From positions 1 through 43,643 of the forward strand of contig JAQXEX010000048.1 in the NCBI GenBank assembly GCA_029250625.1: a DNA stretch of 43,643 nt, in the 5' to 3' direction. Source of the DNA: Candidatus Poseidonia sp. GTDB lineage: Archaea > Thermoplasmatota > Poseidoniia > Poseidoniales > Poseidoniaceae. The translations under genes were made by a program, and so were the position numbers. Numbering within the stretch: the first letter of the stretch is position 1; each line of letters starts with the position of its first letter. The notes beneath the pieces are model-generated. The model made no database searches. It was not told the DNA's origin and saw only the letters and a list, made by a program, of their open reading frames with translations. This document shows positions 1-8,550 of the stretch, piece by piece.

Positions 1-197
1 TATATTATCCATCATTATAGAACACCTGTACCCTCGGCGACCAAAGAACCCTTCATAAGGGGTTCCCTTCAAAAAAAAGCCTCTGTGCTGATTTAGAGCG
101 CTTTCTCAACCAACCGAGTACGCAGGCACTGTTGAGTGACTCACATCATGGAACAAGTAGGCAATCGTTCAAAGAGGAGAGAGGTTTGGGAGAAGAC

Positions 198-518
198 ATG
201 TCCATCAGTGCAGAGGAGATTTTGGCTGAAATTGGTCCAGTCCAAGAAATCCTCGATGAACATGATGGCGTCGTCAACGTGATTGACACGACTGACGGGA
301 ACATTATGCTCTCCTTGGACGGAGGTTGCACCGGTTGCTCATCCACTCCGATGACCGCCATGCAAATTTACTACTCGTTGAAGAAACTGGACCATGTCAA
401 CGACGTCATCTTCGTGAACGGTGAATTACCCGAATACATGCGGACCTTCATTGACCAAAAGATGGCCAAAGAAGCACAAAGCGGTGGCGATGACAACCCT
501 CCGGGCGAAATCGTTTGA
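198..518 (+). CDS. NifU C-terminal-domain-like Fe-S scaffold/carrier protein
   Basis: A 106-aa soluble protein. The pattern GGCTGC (Cys44 and Cys47) after a beta-strand-rich start (GVVNVIDTTDGNIMLSLDG) matches the CxxC cluster-binding loop of NifU C-terminal/Nfu domains, which hold a transient [4Fe-4S] cluster between subunits and hand it to apo-proteins. The usual GACxxC loop is GGCTGC here. The acidic, Gly/Pro-rich C-terminal tail is not part of the fold. The reading frame is open upstream to a TTG at 132, but the ATG at 198, preceded by GGGAG, starts where the family starts. The 197 bases before it hold no other gene that I can see. The gene converges on the membrane-protein gene at 520 with a one-base gap. 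The fold is fairly certain; the target proteins are unknown. Confidence 0.75.
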   Translation: MSISAEEILAEIGPVQEILDEHDGVVNVIDTTDGNIMLSLDGGCTGCSSTPMTAMQIYYSLKKLDHVNDVIFVNGELPEYMRTFIDQKMAKEAQSGGDDNPPGEIV

Positions 519-519
519 A

Positions 520-846
520 TCACTCTTCAGAGTCTCTGCTAATGCTGTGAGGGTTCGCCCCAAACGACAGGTTTTCCCCTTTGATGTTCATGCGAGCCGA
601 GACCGCTAAAATCACGCAAAACAAGGCTAAGGGCTTTGGAAGATAGTTCGATCCCCACAAGACCCCACCTGCATAGGACAGCCACCAAAGTACTCCTGCA
701 GCCAACATAAGGGTGAAGAAAATGATGGTTTGAGCAATCTCTTCGGCCATTTCTGACCGTGAGAGCGTGGCTATGAACGTGAACAGGACTGCAGACACGC
801 CGCACAATACCTCAGCCAAGTGTTCCAAGAACACGACATCCACCAT
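520..846 (-). CDS. small three-helix membrane protein, unknown function
   Basis: A 108-aa hydrophobic protein starting at ATG 846. I see three likely membrane segments: about residues 12-30 (LCGVSAVLFTFIATLS), 40-58 (IIFFTLMLAAGVLWWLSY) and 68-84 (PKPLALFCVILAV). A short polar C-terminal tail rich in Ser, Asn and Glu follows. I do not recognise the family and see no catalytic motif. It is divergent from the PolX gene, so the 82 bases between them should hold both promoters. A real gene is likely because the frame is fully hydrophobic in helix-length blocks, which is unlikely for a shadow frame, and nothing on the other strand competes. Confidence 0.55.
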   Translation of the reverse strand: MVDVVFLEHLAEVLCGVSAVLFTFIATLSRSEMAEEIAQTIIFFTLMLAAGVLWWLSYAGGVLWGSNYLPKPLALFCVILAVSARMNIKGENLSFGANPHSISRDSEE

Positions 847-928
847 GCTACATCCAAGGGAAGGACCCTCTTGAAGGTGGGGGCGAAGGTTGCGAACCTT
901 TGTTTAGGGTCGTCGTTTGATTCACCCC

Positions 929-2863
929 ATGGCAGTCGGCTCCTTCACTCTCCCAAAACCTCGGCCAACGCCACCTCACTTCTCTCGAAACCAAGTGGCG
1001 AAGGTGCTGCATCAAATGGGCGTGTTGCTTGAACTCCAGGGAGCCAATGTATTCCGGGTCCGCTCCTATCAAAACGCAAGCCGTATGTTGGGTACGGTCA
1101 CGCAGGATTTTGGGGAACTTGTGGCCTCTGGCCAACTCTTTGAAATGAAGGGAATCGGAAAAGGTCTTGGAAGTGCGCTGTCCCAAGCGGTCCTCGAAGG
1201 AGAGTGGCCTGAAGATTGGGTCGATAAGCACCTATCTACGCCCGCTGGAATGATTGAAATGCTTGGAATCCCAGGCCTTGGGCCAAAGCGAATCAAACTG
1301 ATGCATGATGAACTCGGAGTGGATTCTGTCGCCAGCCTCAAAGAAGCTGCAGAAGAGAATCGTATTGCTCCAATGAAAGGGTTTGGTGCAAAATCTCAAC
1401 AGCGAATGCTCGATGGAATCGAACTTCTTGCACGGTTCAGGGAACGAAGGCGGCTCGACATAGGATTGCGATATGGAGAAGCGTTCCAGAGGAAAATTGC
1501 CGGAATCGACGGCGTTAATCGTGCTACACTGGCTGGAAGCGCTCGCAGGCGAAAAGATACCATCGGAGATTTGGATTTGGTCGTATCAGTTGATGCTGCC
1601 CATCATGAAACCGTTGCTGAAAGAATACTCTCCCTCCAAGGCATTGCCGATGTCAAAGGGGCGGGCGACTCAAAAATCAGCCTCATTCTTGACACAACAG
1701 TGTTTGACGACACCTTTGCCGTTGGCCACATTGACCCGAATGTACTGGACGCAATCGGAGGAGATGATTACGAGCAACTTGAAGCAGGAGGCACCATTGA
1801 TGCGCAAGTTCGTCTCGTGCCTCCACACGTTGAACCGTTCACTTTGGCTTATTTTACCGGTAGTAAAGAACACAACATTGCTATGCGTCAACGGGCCATT
1901 GACCGCGGCCTTCGATTGAACGAATTTGGACTCATACCTGAAGCCAAGGCTGGTGACCTCAAAGGAATGGAGGCAGCAGTACATTCCCTCCAAGCACTGA
2001 GCGAACAAGAAATCTATGCGCATCTAGACATGGAATATGTGGTGCCTGAATTGAGAGAGGACATGGGTGAAGTCGAAGCTGCAACTTCAGGAAAGCTCCC
2101 CAACCTTTTGGAGATGAACAGCATCAAAGGAGCACTTCACAACCACACCACACTTTCTGACGGTGAAGCAAGCCTTGAGCAAATGGCGGATACTGCACGG
2201 AAGATGAACTGGTCATGGCTGGGCATTGCTGACCACTCGCCCTCTCTTAAGATAGCAAACGGAGCCAGTTCACAAGACCTTCTTGACCAAGGACGAACCA
2301 TCAAATCCTACAATCAAACATGGGCAGACGAGGGTGTAGATTTCCGCTTATTCCACGGCGTAGAATCCGACATACTTGCAGGCGGGAAGTTGGACCATCC
2401 CGATGAAGTGCTGAATGAATTGGACTATGTGGTCGCAAGCGTACACGCCATGACGAAATGGCGATCAAGAGATGAGGTCGAAAATACTGAAGAACTCCTC
2501 AAAGTTATTGACCACCCCGCAACAACCGTACTTGGCCACCCAACAGGACGTATTTTACAGGGCAGGGATGGCTACGAGGTGGACTTGTTTGCCGTATTGG
2601 AACACATGGCAGACCACAATCAAGAAGGACGGCTCAAGGCCGTTGAACTCAACGCAAGCCCATACCGTTTGGATTTGGATTGGCGTTTGTGCAAACACGC
2701 AAAGGGGCTTGGCGTCCCAGTCGTCATCAATCCTGATGCGCATTCCATCAGAGGACTTAGCGACATCACCTACGGCCTCATGACGGCTCGGAAAGGGTGG
2801 TTGGAAGAGGGCGATGTCCTCAACTCACTTTCTGGAAAAGCCCTCGCTGAAAGAATGAATTGA
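929..2863 (+). CDS. polX: PolX family DNA polymerase with C-terminal PHP nuclease domain
   Basis: A 644-aa protein with the PolX layout. The N-terminal 8-kDa/HhH region is at about 15-170 (GIPGLGPKR at 113-121), the nucleotidyltransferase palm at about 175-345, and the PHP phosphoesterase domain at about 390-640. Family members fill short gaps in base-excision repair and trim 3' ends with the PHP domain. The palm signature GSARRR...GDLD (203-216) gives two catalytic Asp (214 and 216), and YFTGSKEHN is present. The strand that normally carries the third catalytic Asp (VDFRLV in Bacillus) reads AQVRLV here, so Gln293 sits at that position, after an insertion of roughly 20 residues. The PHP metal motifs look intact (HNHTTLSDG, ADHS, VESD, SVHAM, GHPTGR, NPDAHS). 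The ATG at 929 is chosen over an in-frame TTG at 917. Bacterial relatives are about 570 aa. Confidence 0.92.
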   Translation: MAVGSFTLPKPRPTPPHFSRNQVAKVLHQMGVLLELQGANVFRVRSYQNASRMLGTVTQDFGELVASGQLFEMKGIGKGLGSALSQAVLEGEWPEDWVDKHLSTPAGMIEMLGIPGLGPKRIKLMHDELGVDSVASLKEAAEENRIAPMKGFGAKSQQRMLDGIELLARFRERRRLDIGLRYGEAFQRKIAGIDGVNRATLAGSARRRKDTIGDLDLVVSVDAAHHETVAERILSLQGIADVKGAGDSKISLILDTTVFDDTFAVGHIDPNVLDAIGGDDYEQLEAGGTIDAQVRLVPPHVEPFTLAYFTGSKEHNIAMRQRAIDRGLRLNEFGLIPEAKAGDLKGMEAAVHSLQALSEQEIYAHLDMEYVVPELREDMGEVEAATSGKLPNLLEMNSIKGALHNHTTLSDGEASLEQMADTARKMNWSWLGIADHSPSLKIANGASSQDLLDQGRTIKSYNQTWADEGVDFRLFHGVESDILAGGKLDHPDEVLNELDYVVASVHAMTKWRSRDEVENTEELLKVIDHPATTVLGHPTGRILQGRDGYEVDLFAVLEHMADHNQEGRLKAVELNASPYRLDLDWRLCKHAKGLGVPVVINPDAHSIRGLSDITYGLMTARKGWLEEGDVLNSLSGKALAERMN

Positions 2864-2884
2864 CCTTAGGGCTAAGCACACCTT

Positions 2885-2914
2885 CATGACACACCTCTGC
2901 GTGGGTGTGTCATG
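2885..2914 (+). promoter_or_regulatory. 11-bp perfect hairpin covering the start codon of the next gene
   Basis: The arms CATGACACACC (2885-2895) and GGTGTGTCATG (2904-2914) are exact reverse complements with an 8-base loop. The right arm ends on the ATG at 2912-2914 that opens the small membrane-protein gene. No T-run follows, so it does not look like an archaeal terminator of polX. In a read-through mRNA it would bury the start codon in a stem, which could limit translation or create a processing site. The structure is seen directly; the function is inferred. Confidence 0.5.
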
Positions 2915-3121
2915 CGCACCCTTCGCACCATCATCATGGGAAGCATGATGATTATCCCCGGACTGATTCTCGGATTTGTCATTTGGTACATCGCAGGAAA
3001 ACCTACGAGTGAACCATTGGAATCCTTAATTTGCAATGTCATTCCGTTAACGTCCATATTTTTGGGACTCTACTTTGGTTGGAAGACCGGTGAAGAATAC
3101 GACGTGAAATATACAGAATAA
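2912..3121 (+). CDS. two-helix small membrane protein, unknown function
   Basis: A 69-aa protein with two clear membrane segments, about residues 8-28 (IMGSMMIIPGLILGFVIWYIAG) and 38-57 (LICNVIPLTSIFLGLYFGW). A short loop separates them, and a charged C-terminal tail (KTGEEYDVKYTE) follows. I do not recognise it. It sits 48 bases after polX and 16 bases before endonuclease III on the same strand, so it may be co-transcribed with these repair genes. Its start codon lies in a perfect hairpin. An internal ATG at 2936 is a possible alternative start, but it would cut into the first helix. Confidence 0.5.
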   Translation: MRTLRTIIMGSMMIIPGLILGFVIWYIAGKPTSEPLESLICNVIPLTSIFLGLYFGWKTGEEYDVKYTE

Positions 3122-3137
3122 GCAGGAGAGTCGGCCC

Positions 3138-3788
3138 GTGAAGCGTTCAGAAAAGGCAGAACGAATCGCACAACAGTTGGAAGCGCTCTATCCGGTCATC
3201 CCCATTCCCTTGGACCACAGCAATCCGTTTGAGTTGCTTGTTGCCGTGCTGATGAGCGCACAAACAACCGACCTCAAAGTGAACGAAGTCACACCCGCTC
3301 TTTTTGCAAAAGCCGACAATCCAAAATCAATGGCCAACCTCTCTATTGACGTCATCCTCAACGACATTCGGCAAGTTGGCCTAGCGCCCACTAAAGCGAA
3401 AAACATTCATCGTCTTTCTGAAATGCTCAACGAACTGCACGAAGGCTCTGTCCCCGATTCGTTCGAGGAACTCGAGGCACTTCCAGGAGTTGGGCATAAA
3501 ACAGCAAGTGTCGTGATGTCACAAGCCTTTGGAGTGCCTGCATTCCCGGTTGACACACACATTCACAGATTAGCTGCAAGGTGGGGTTTATCTGACGGAA
3601 GCAATGTCACGAAAACCGAACGTGATCTTAAGGCCGTGTTCCCGAGAGAGAAGTGGAATGACTTGCACCTGCAAATCATCTTCTTTGGGCGGGAGTATTG
3701 TCCGGCACGTTTCCACGATCTAACGAAATGTCCCATCTGTTCATGGTCGGCCACTAAAAAGCGGATTCGGGAAGAAGCTCGAAAGTGA
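3138..3788 (+). CDS. nth: Endonuclease III (DNA glycosylase/AP lyase)
   Basis: A 216-aa protein, full length for Nth. It removes oxidised pyrimidines and nicks AP sites in base-excision repair. The HhH motif LPGVGHKTA (115-123) holds the catalytic Lys121, and VDTH holds catalytic Asp139. The family's C-terminal [4Fe-4S] loop is normally C-x6-C-x2-C-x5-C. Here only Cys188, Cys198 and Cys201 are found, with nine residues between the first two, and the last Cys is missing (the end reads SWSATKKR). The cluster may be absent or altered. The start is a GTG with GGAG nine bases upstream. It ends two bases before the convergent archaellum cluster and lies close to polX, another repair gene. Confidence 0.93.
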   Translation: MKRSEKAERIAQQLEALYPVIPIPLDHSNPFELLVAVLMSAQTTDLKVNEVTPALFAKADNPKSMANLSIDVILNDIRQVGLAPTKAKNIHRLSEMLNELHEGSVPDSFEELEALPGVGHKTASVVMSQAFGVPAFPVDTHIHRLAARWGLSDGSNVTKTERDLKAVFPREKWNDLHLQIIFFGREYCPARFHDLTKCPICSWSATKKRIREEARK

Positions 3789-3790
3789 GT

Positions 3791-4222
3791 TCATAGCAAC
3801 GAGAAGTTGCGCCCAACCATGCTCGTGACAAGGATGATTGCAGCGAGAACCATCGTCACACGCATGGCCACATGCATCCCATCTTCCTCATGTGCCTCAC
3901 GAATGAATGCATAGGCAACAAGCGACAAGGCTGTTGCCTGGAGAATCGCACTCATGGCGGCAAAAAGAGCCACTTGACCTTCAAAACTATCATTCGCTTC
4001 AGCCAAGTCATCAATTCCCTTCTCGGTGAGAAGGTCATAATCTGAAGCATTTGGAGCGGAGGAGGACAACGGGAATTCAGCGAATATAGCCGAAAATACG
4101 AGGATAATGAGGCCGATCATCAACCATTTTTGAAAGGAATACATGGCCCCCTTCGCCATGTTGGCGGGAGGTTGATACGGTGAAGCAGCAGGATTCATAG
4201 CCGGAGCCATAGGCGGTTGCAT
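3791..4222 (-). CDS. three-helix membrane protein at the end of the archaellum operon
   Basis: A 143-aa protein. The N-terminal 25 residues are rich in Met, Pro and Ala (MQPPMAPAMNPAASPYQPP) and probably disordered. Membrane segments follow at about 34-52 (WLMIGLIILVFSAIFAEF), 84-108 (ALFAAMSAILQATALSLVAYAF) and 118-138 (VTMVLAAIILVTSMVG). I do not recognise the family. It is the last gene of the archaellum run, directly after arlJ. The ATG at 4222 has GGGTGG at a good distance. The frame is open to an ATG at 4255 whose GAGG is only one base away, so I prefer 4222. Its position suggests a role in archaellum assembly or simple read-through; nothing in the sequence decides between these. Confidence 0.6.
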   Translation of the reverse strand: MQPPMAPAMNPAASPYQPPANMAKGAMYSFQKWLMIGLIILVFSAIFAEFPLSSSAPNASDYDLLTEKGIDDLAEANDSFEGQVALFAAMSAILQATALSLVAYAFIREAHEEDGMHVAMRVTMVLAAIILVTSMVGRNFSLL

Positions 4223-4267
4223 AACAGTTCCACCCAAAACAAAGGGTATGAACATTCCTCAAAATCA

Positions 4268-6070
4268 TCAAGATCCAAAGACACCTGAGGCGCTTTCCAA
4301 CATGATGGCGGTCAAAAAGGAGGCGAGACCCGAAACCCAGGTAAGGAGAATCATTTGTCCGACTGCACTTGAGCGAGTACCGCCACGAAGTCGTGTAGCA
4401 ATTGATGAAACGGCCACCACTTGCATCAAAATCAACAATGAAATGATGATCTTAAACATCCTTATGTTGTCATCAACAGATGATGCATCTTCCATGACAG
4501 GCAGAGCAACACCTGCCCCGAAATCAGAGAGGGCTGAAACATCGGTTTGGGTAAGGCCACCCGCAACCCCTGCAATGGATTCTCCAAGTTGCAGCACAAT
4601 TGCGGTCGTTACGTTAAGAGCGGCGACACTTGAAATCAAAAGACCGAGGGCAACTCCCCACATGGTATTTGCAGACAATGACCTCCTGTTCCTCAGTGAG
4701 AGGAGATTTCCAACAGACCTTGATACCATTTCTGCTGTTGCTGCAGGTTGGCCGGATGACTGAGAGCCTTCAATGTAAATTCGTGTGTAACGAGAGATCA
4801 CGGCGGAATTGGTATCCGCAGTAAAATAGTCCCATGCCCGGTCCGAGTCAATTCGGGTCGACAAACGCTTTTCCAATCGGTCGATGGAATCGTCAAGCAT
4901 TCCAAAGTCAATACCTCGGAGCGCCTTGATGGTTGCTGAAGGTTCTGAGGAACGAGCTTGTGCGGTCCCACCCAGTGCCCGAATGAAATCCGGATATGTT
5001 TGATCCCTACGCTGGATTTGATTTTCTTCCCTACGAATCATCATTGATGGTATGAGAAGGGGTGAAAGTGGAATCGCGATGAACAGAAGACCGTATTTAT
5101 CCCATTGAGATGTTAATTCTTCAAAGACCCAAATAAGGGTCAAAACACTGGTCACAACGAGAACGATGGTGACCAGGCCTGAAATCAATAACGAGCGTCT
5201 GAAATTAATTCTAAAGGGTGTATCCATTTCATCACGGGCAAAGGTGAGGTCCTTTGGAATCGTGGCCCTGAAGGCGAAAACTGCTCCCATTTGTACGAAT
5301 CCGAACACCAAGGAAGCCAGAAGAAGAAAACGAAGACGGCTGGCTACTTCGATGGGTGTATCGGTATCGCTGCCCACTTCGAAGAGAACCAAATGAATAC
5401 CTGCAATCACAAGACCAAACAGCCCAGCAGTCACCAGGGAAACATAAATTTCCTTGAGCGTGTCGACTGACTCCAGTCGTGTATCATACAGAGTATTGTA
5501 TTGCTCTGCAATGGTTTCTTGCTCTGAACGCATGAACTCATCGATGGGCTGGCCTGCTTCAATTGAAAACGCCATTCGACTCAAGAAATCAGACCAAAGC
5601 GGACTTGGACTCTGCTGTGCAACAATCCGAGCAGCCTCTGGAAGGGACGTGTGCCATTTGTCAACCAAGGTCTCAATCCGTTGGACTTCAGTAGCGAGTT
5701 CTCCATAGTCCCTCATCTGTTTGAGAATGTCAAAGATTGATTGAGCTCCAACCTCACCAATTGAAAGAATGCCCATACGCGTGATGAACATGTGCATTTC
5801 TGCTTCAATCAAACTGGCAGAACGTTGAACATCAAGGATTGGGAAGCCAATTGCAGCAGCAGAGGCCATAGCAGTGAGAAGGATGACCAGCAGAATTCCA
5901 GTAATTCCTGAAAAGAGCGCCCCTTCACTTAGACCCCCGGTGAGGTATACAAGAGCAATCGAGAAGATGAAGGTGAAAATCGAAACCGGAAGAACATAGA
6001 GGCTAAGGAAACGCCCAATAGGCATCTCAAGACGACGCAGTGCAATGTGCCAGATCGGCATGCGCTCCAT
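4268..6070 (-). CDS. arlJ: Archaellum assembly platform membrane protein ArlJ (FlaJ)
   Basis: A 600-aa polytopic membrane protein with about nine hydrophobic segments. They fall in pairs around two cytoplasmic T2SSF-like helical domains: one at about 85-185 (LSIGEVGAQSIFDILKQMRDY) and one at about 360-460 (YPDFIRALGGTAQAR). ArlJ is the only integral membrane core of the archaellum motor. It binds the ATPase ArlI and takes in processed archaellins. It follows arlI by 14 bases, the classic arlHIJ order. GAGGAG lies ten bases before the ATG. It is a little longer than many family members (about 550 aa). Identification rests on the helix pattern, the second T2SSF block and the gene order. Confidence 0.92.
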   Translation of the reverse strand: MERMPIWHIALRRLEMPIGRFLSLYVLPVSIFTFIFSIALVYLTGGLSEGALFSGITGILLVILLTAMASAAAIGFPILDVQRSASLIEAEMHMFITRMGILSIGEVGAQSIFDILKQMRDYGELATEVQRIETLVDKWHTSLPEAARIVAQQSPSPLWSDFLSRMAFSIEAGQPIDEFMRSEQETIAEQYNTLYDTRLESVDTLKEIYVSLVTAGLFGLVIAGIHLVLFEVGSDTDTPIEVASRLRFLLLASLVFGFVQMGAVFAFRATIPKDLTFARDEMDTPFRINFRRSLLISGLVTIVLVVTSVLTLIWVFEELTSQWDKYGLLFIAIPLSPLLIPSMMIRREENQIQRRDQTYPDFIRALGGTAQARSSEPSATIKALRGIDFGMLDDSIDRLEKRLSTRIDSDRAWDYFTADTNSAVISRYTRIYIEGSQSSGQPAATAEMVSRSVGNLLSLRNRRSLSANTMWGVALGLLISSVAALNVTTAIVLQLGESIAGVAGGLTQTDVSALSDFGAGVALPVMEDASSVDDNIRMFKIIISLLILMQVVAVSSIATRLRGGTRSSAVGQMILLTWVSGLASFLTAIMLESASGVFGS

Positions 6071-6084
6071 GTCTCATCATCTCC

Positions 6085-7800
6085 TCATTTCTGGTTGACG
6101 CCGACCCATGTGTCAATAGCCCGGCTGAAATGGTCCCAGCCGTTTGAATAATAGAGCCCAAGGAGGTCAAAAACGTCGTCATAATGGGTTAAGCCACGGT
6201 CGACCATCCGTTGAATAGCATCAGCTCTTCGAAGCATTTCATCATAGATATCACGCTTGTTCGCAAAACCAGCCATTGCAGCGATCTTGTTCTCAAGCAA
6301 GTGTGATTGGAACATACCACGGAAATAGTGTTTATCTTTGACAGGGTCCCATTCGAACATACCACGAGTCAGCACACCGTCACTGTGTTTGTTGTAACCA
6401 ATGACTTCGTCAATTCCTGTGATACGACGGGCAATACCTCCACCTGGGGCCTCAACCACTTCTTGGAAAATTGCAAAGTTAAGGTTGTCAAAGAAACGGA
6501 TGGGAACGTTGATCGGGTCGCCGGTGAAACGTTGAATCATCTTGACAATTGATGATGCGTGGAACGTAGCGATGACCGGGTGACCGGTCTGCATAGCTTG
6601 GAAAGCAGTAGCACCTTCTACACCACGAATCTCACCGATGATGATGTATCGTGGACGGCTTCGCAATGCAGCCTTAAGCAGGTCGAACATCTCAACACGA
6701 GATTCTTCATTTTTAGCATCACGAGTAACGAGACGTTGCCAAATCTTGTGGCGAACCTTGACTTCAGGCGTGTCTTCAGCAGAATAAATCTTGACGTTGT
6801 GGTCAATGAAAGGAAGAATCGCATTCAGTGTCGTAGTTTTACCGGATGCTGTTTCCCCAGACACCAAAACGGACATACCGTATTCAAGGCAAATCCAGAT
6901 GTAAGCCGCAACTTGAGCCGACATTGTACCCCACTGAATGAGTTGAGTAATAGAAATCGTTTCTTCTGCAAATTTACGGATAGTGAACGACGGACCAAGC
7001 ATGGAAACGTCATCAGAGAAAATGATATTGATACGGGAGCCGTCAAGAAGGACACCGTCAATAATTGGTTTATTGTCAGAAACAGGCCGTCCAATACGTT
7101 CCGACATAGCACGGAGGTAACGGGAGAGGAGTTCACGTTCACGGAATCGAATGTTGGAAGTGACCATCCCGAAAACCTTGTGATCCATGTGAATGTGCTT
7201 CAGCCCTACTGAGTGTATGTCTTCCAGCATCTCGTCCGAGAGCAGAGGTTCAAGCGGACCGTTTCGAATCAAGTCACGAATAACGACATAGGTCAGTCGT
7301 TCCCGCTGTTTTTCATTAACGACCAGTCGTTTGTCATCCATACCGATCATTTCCCAAAGCCGACCCTGGCGACGGACAATGCTGCTGGCCTCGGTATCGA
7401 GGATGGTGTATCGGTCAATCATTTGACCCAAGATGTTTTCGAATTCTGAATCTGTGGTAAATGAGGGAGCAGAGGGGGCTTCCTGAAGCAATGTTTCAAT
7501 GAGTTCACGACGGATGTTTTCCTCTTCCTCAGTCAATTGAGGCTCCAATCCGAACCAAAGAATCGTACCACCGCCATCATCATCGGCCGGTGGTTCATAG
7601 ATGTGGACAAAAATAGGTTCCCTCGTCACATAAATCAAGTTGAGAGGGCGAGTTTTCATTGCTCCACGGTCCAACGGGCCGTAGTACATTGGCCGAGTAC
7701 CGTAGCGTTGCTCAAAGTCACGAACCCAGTCGCCGACGTGAGGGTAAGCCGCCATGACACCGTTGAGGTCTCCTTTAGCAAATCTGGGCTCGTCGCTCAT
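6085..7800 (-). CDS. arlI: Archaellum motor ATPase ArlI (FlaI), type II/IV secretion family
   Basis: A 571-aa soluble hexameric ATPase of the VirB11/PulE superfamily that powers archaellum assembly and rotation. It has the Walker A motif GETASGKTTT (about 313-322), the Asp-box region YSAEDTPEVKV, the Walker B region YIIIGEIRG (about 385-393) and the His-box region GHPVIATFHA, which follows it closely. The N-terminal about 220 residues form the family's regulatory/ArlJ-binding domain. They include an acidic stretch (PPADDDGGG). GGAGGTGG precedes the ATG. It lies between arlH (15 bases upstream) and arlJ, as in euryarchaeal fla operons. The alternative, a pilus ATPase, is unlikely because archaellins, ArlF, ArlG and ArlH are in the same operon. 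Confidence 0.95.
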   Translation of the reverse strand: MSDEPRFAKGDLNGVMAAYPHVGDWVRDFEQRYGTRPMYYGPLDRGAMKTRPLNLIYVTREPIFVHIYEPPADDDGGGTILWFGLEPQLTEEEENIRRELIETLLQEAPSAPSFTTDSEFENILGQMIDRYTILDTEASSIVRRQGRLWEMIGMDDKRLVVNEKQRERLTYVVIRDLIRNGPLEPLLSDEMLEDIHSVGLKHIHMDHKVFGMVTSNIRFRERELLSRYLRAMSERIGRPVSDNKPIIDGVLLDGSRINIIFSDDVSMLGPSFTIRKFAEETISITQLIQWGTMSAQVAAYIWICLEYGMSVLVSGETASGKTTTLNAILPFIDHNVKIYSAEDTPEVKVRHKIWQRLVTRDAKNEESRVEMFDLLKAALRSRPRYIIIGEIRGVEGATAFQAMQTGHPVIATFHASSIVKMIQRFTGDPINVPIRFFDNLNFAIFQEVVEAPGGGIARRITGIDEVIGYNKHSDGVLTRGMFEWDPVKDKHYFRGMFQSHLLENKIAAMAGFANKRDIYDEMLRRADAIQRMVDRGLTHYDDVFDLLGLYYSNGWDHFSRAIDTWVGVNQK

Positions 7801-7815
7801 AATTCATCCACCTCC

Positions 7816-8550
7816 TCAACTGACCGCCGTGATGTCCACGATAAAACCCATTCCGGGCTCAACACGCCATCCAATACTCGACTGAATCGGGCCTGCTGCA
7901 CGAAGGAAGCGTGTGACAACGATGTTACGTTTTATTTCTCCACCGATCAGAGCGTTTTCCAAATCAAGAACGACCTCAGCCGATGCACGCAATGTGTGAA
8001 GCAGTTTACCGTCCATTTCGTCCGGGTCCACACAGAGCATGAACGAACGTCCTTCGGAGGCGACCTTGCGCATTTGCTGCATCAGTTGGAAGCGCCCGTT
8101 ATCATCGAGATTGTCAGGCATGAGAGAACTTCCAGAGTCAAAGAGGATGACGTCAGCGGAGGGAACTGCTGGACTGGCCAGCACATCCTCGAGCGTTACA
8201 TCTCCTCTTGATTCGGCAATGGTTCCAAACCGGCTGATGACCATGAGGCGTCCTTCTCTGATCGCATTGGTTATACCGTAGCCGACACTTTCCATCTGTT
8301 CAATCCAGCCGCGGGTCGTGAGTTCGGTCGTAACGACAAGAACCTTGACTCCATTCTGAATCATACCATGGACAAGGCGTTGAGAAATCAACGATTTACC
8401 TGCTCCGACTTTTCCTTGCAACACATAGAGCGAACGATTTGGCATTCGAAGACCCATTGAGTCTCCGAGCGAGTCGGTTTCAACATCAAAGGGGAAGCCA
8501 TCTTCCACCGGCTTGTGAGCAATTAGGAATGGATTATCTTCAAACGACAT
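7816..8550 (-). CDS. arlH: Archaellum motor regulator ArlH (FlaH), KaiC-like ATP-binding protein
   Basis: A 244-aa RecA/KaiC-fold protein with Walker A GKVGAGKS (46-53) and Walker B DVILFD (133-138). ArlH binds ATP without fast turnover and sits as a ring on ArlI at the base of the motor. It takes part in switching through ArlC/D/E and chemotaxis adaptors. A longer frame opens at 8568, but the ATG at 8550 has GAGGTG seven bases upstream and begins at the expected place. The gene overlaps the end of arlG by 11 bases, so translation is probably coupled. The length is normal for the family. Confidence 0.93.
   Translation of the reverse strand: MSFEDNPFLIAHKPVEDGFPFDVETDSLGDSMGLRMPNRSLYVLQGKVGAGKSLISQRLVHGMIQNGVKVLVVTTELTTRGWIEQMESVGYGITNAIREGRLMVISRFGTIAESRGDVTLEDVLASPAVPSADVILFDSGSSLMPDNLDDNGRFQLMQQMRKVASEGRSFMLCVDPDEMDGKLLHTLRASAEVVLDLENALIGGEIKRNIVVTRFLRAAGPIQSSIGWRVEPGMGFIVDITAVS

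Noticed and set aside
132..197. TTG-initiated extension of the NifU-like protein
   Set aside because: The family begins near MSISAEE; the extra residues resemble untranslated sequence and a better ribosome site precedes ATG 198.
6559..8211. Long plus-strand open frames (217 and 224 codons) opposite arlI and arlH
   Set aside because: They mirror conserved motor genes on the minus strand, have no recognisable domain, and their composition is that of a complementary frame.
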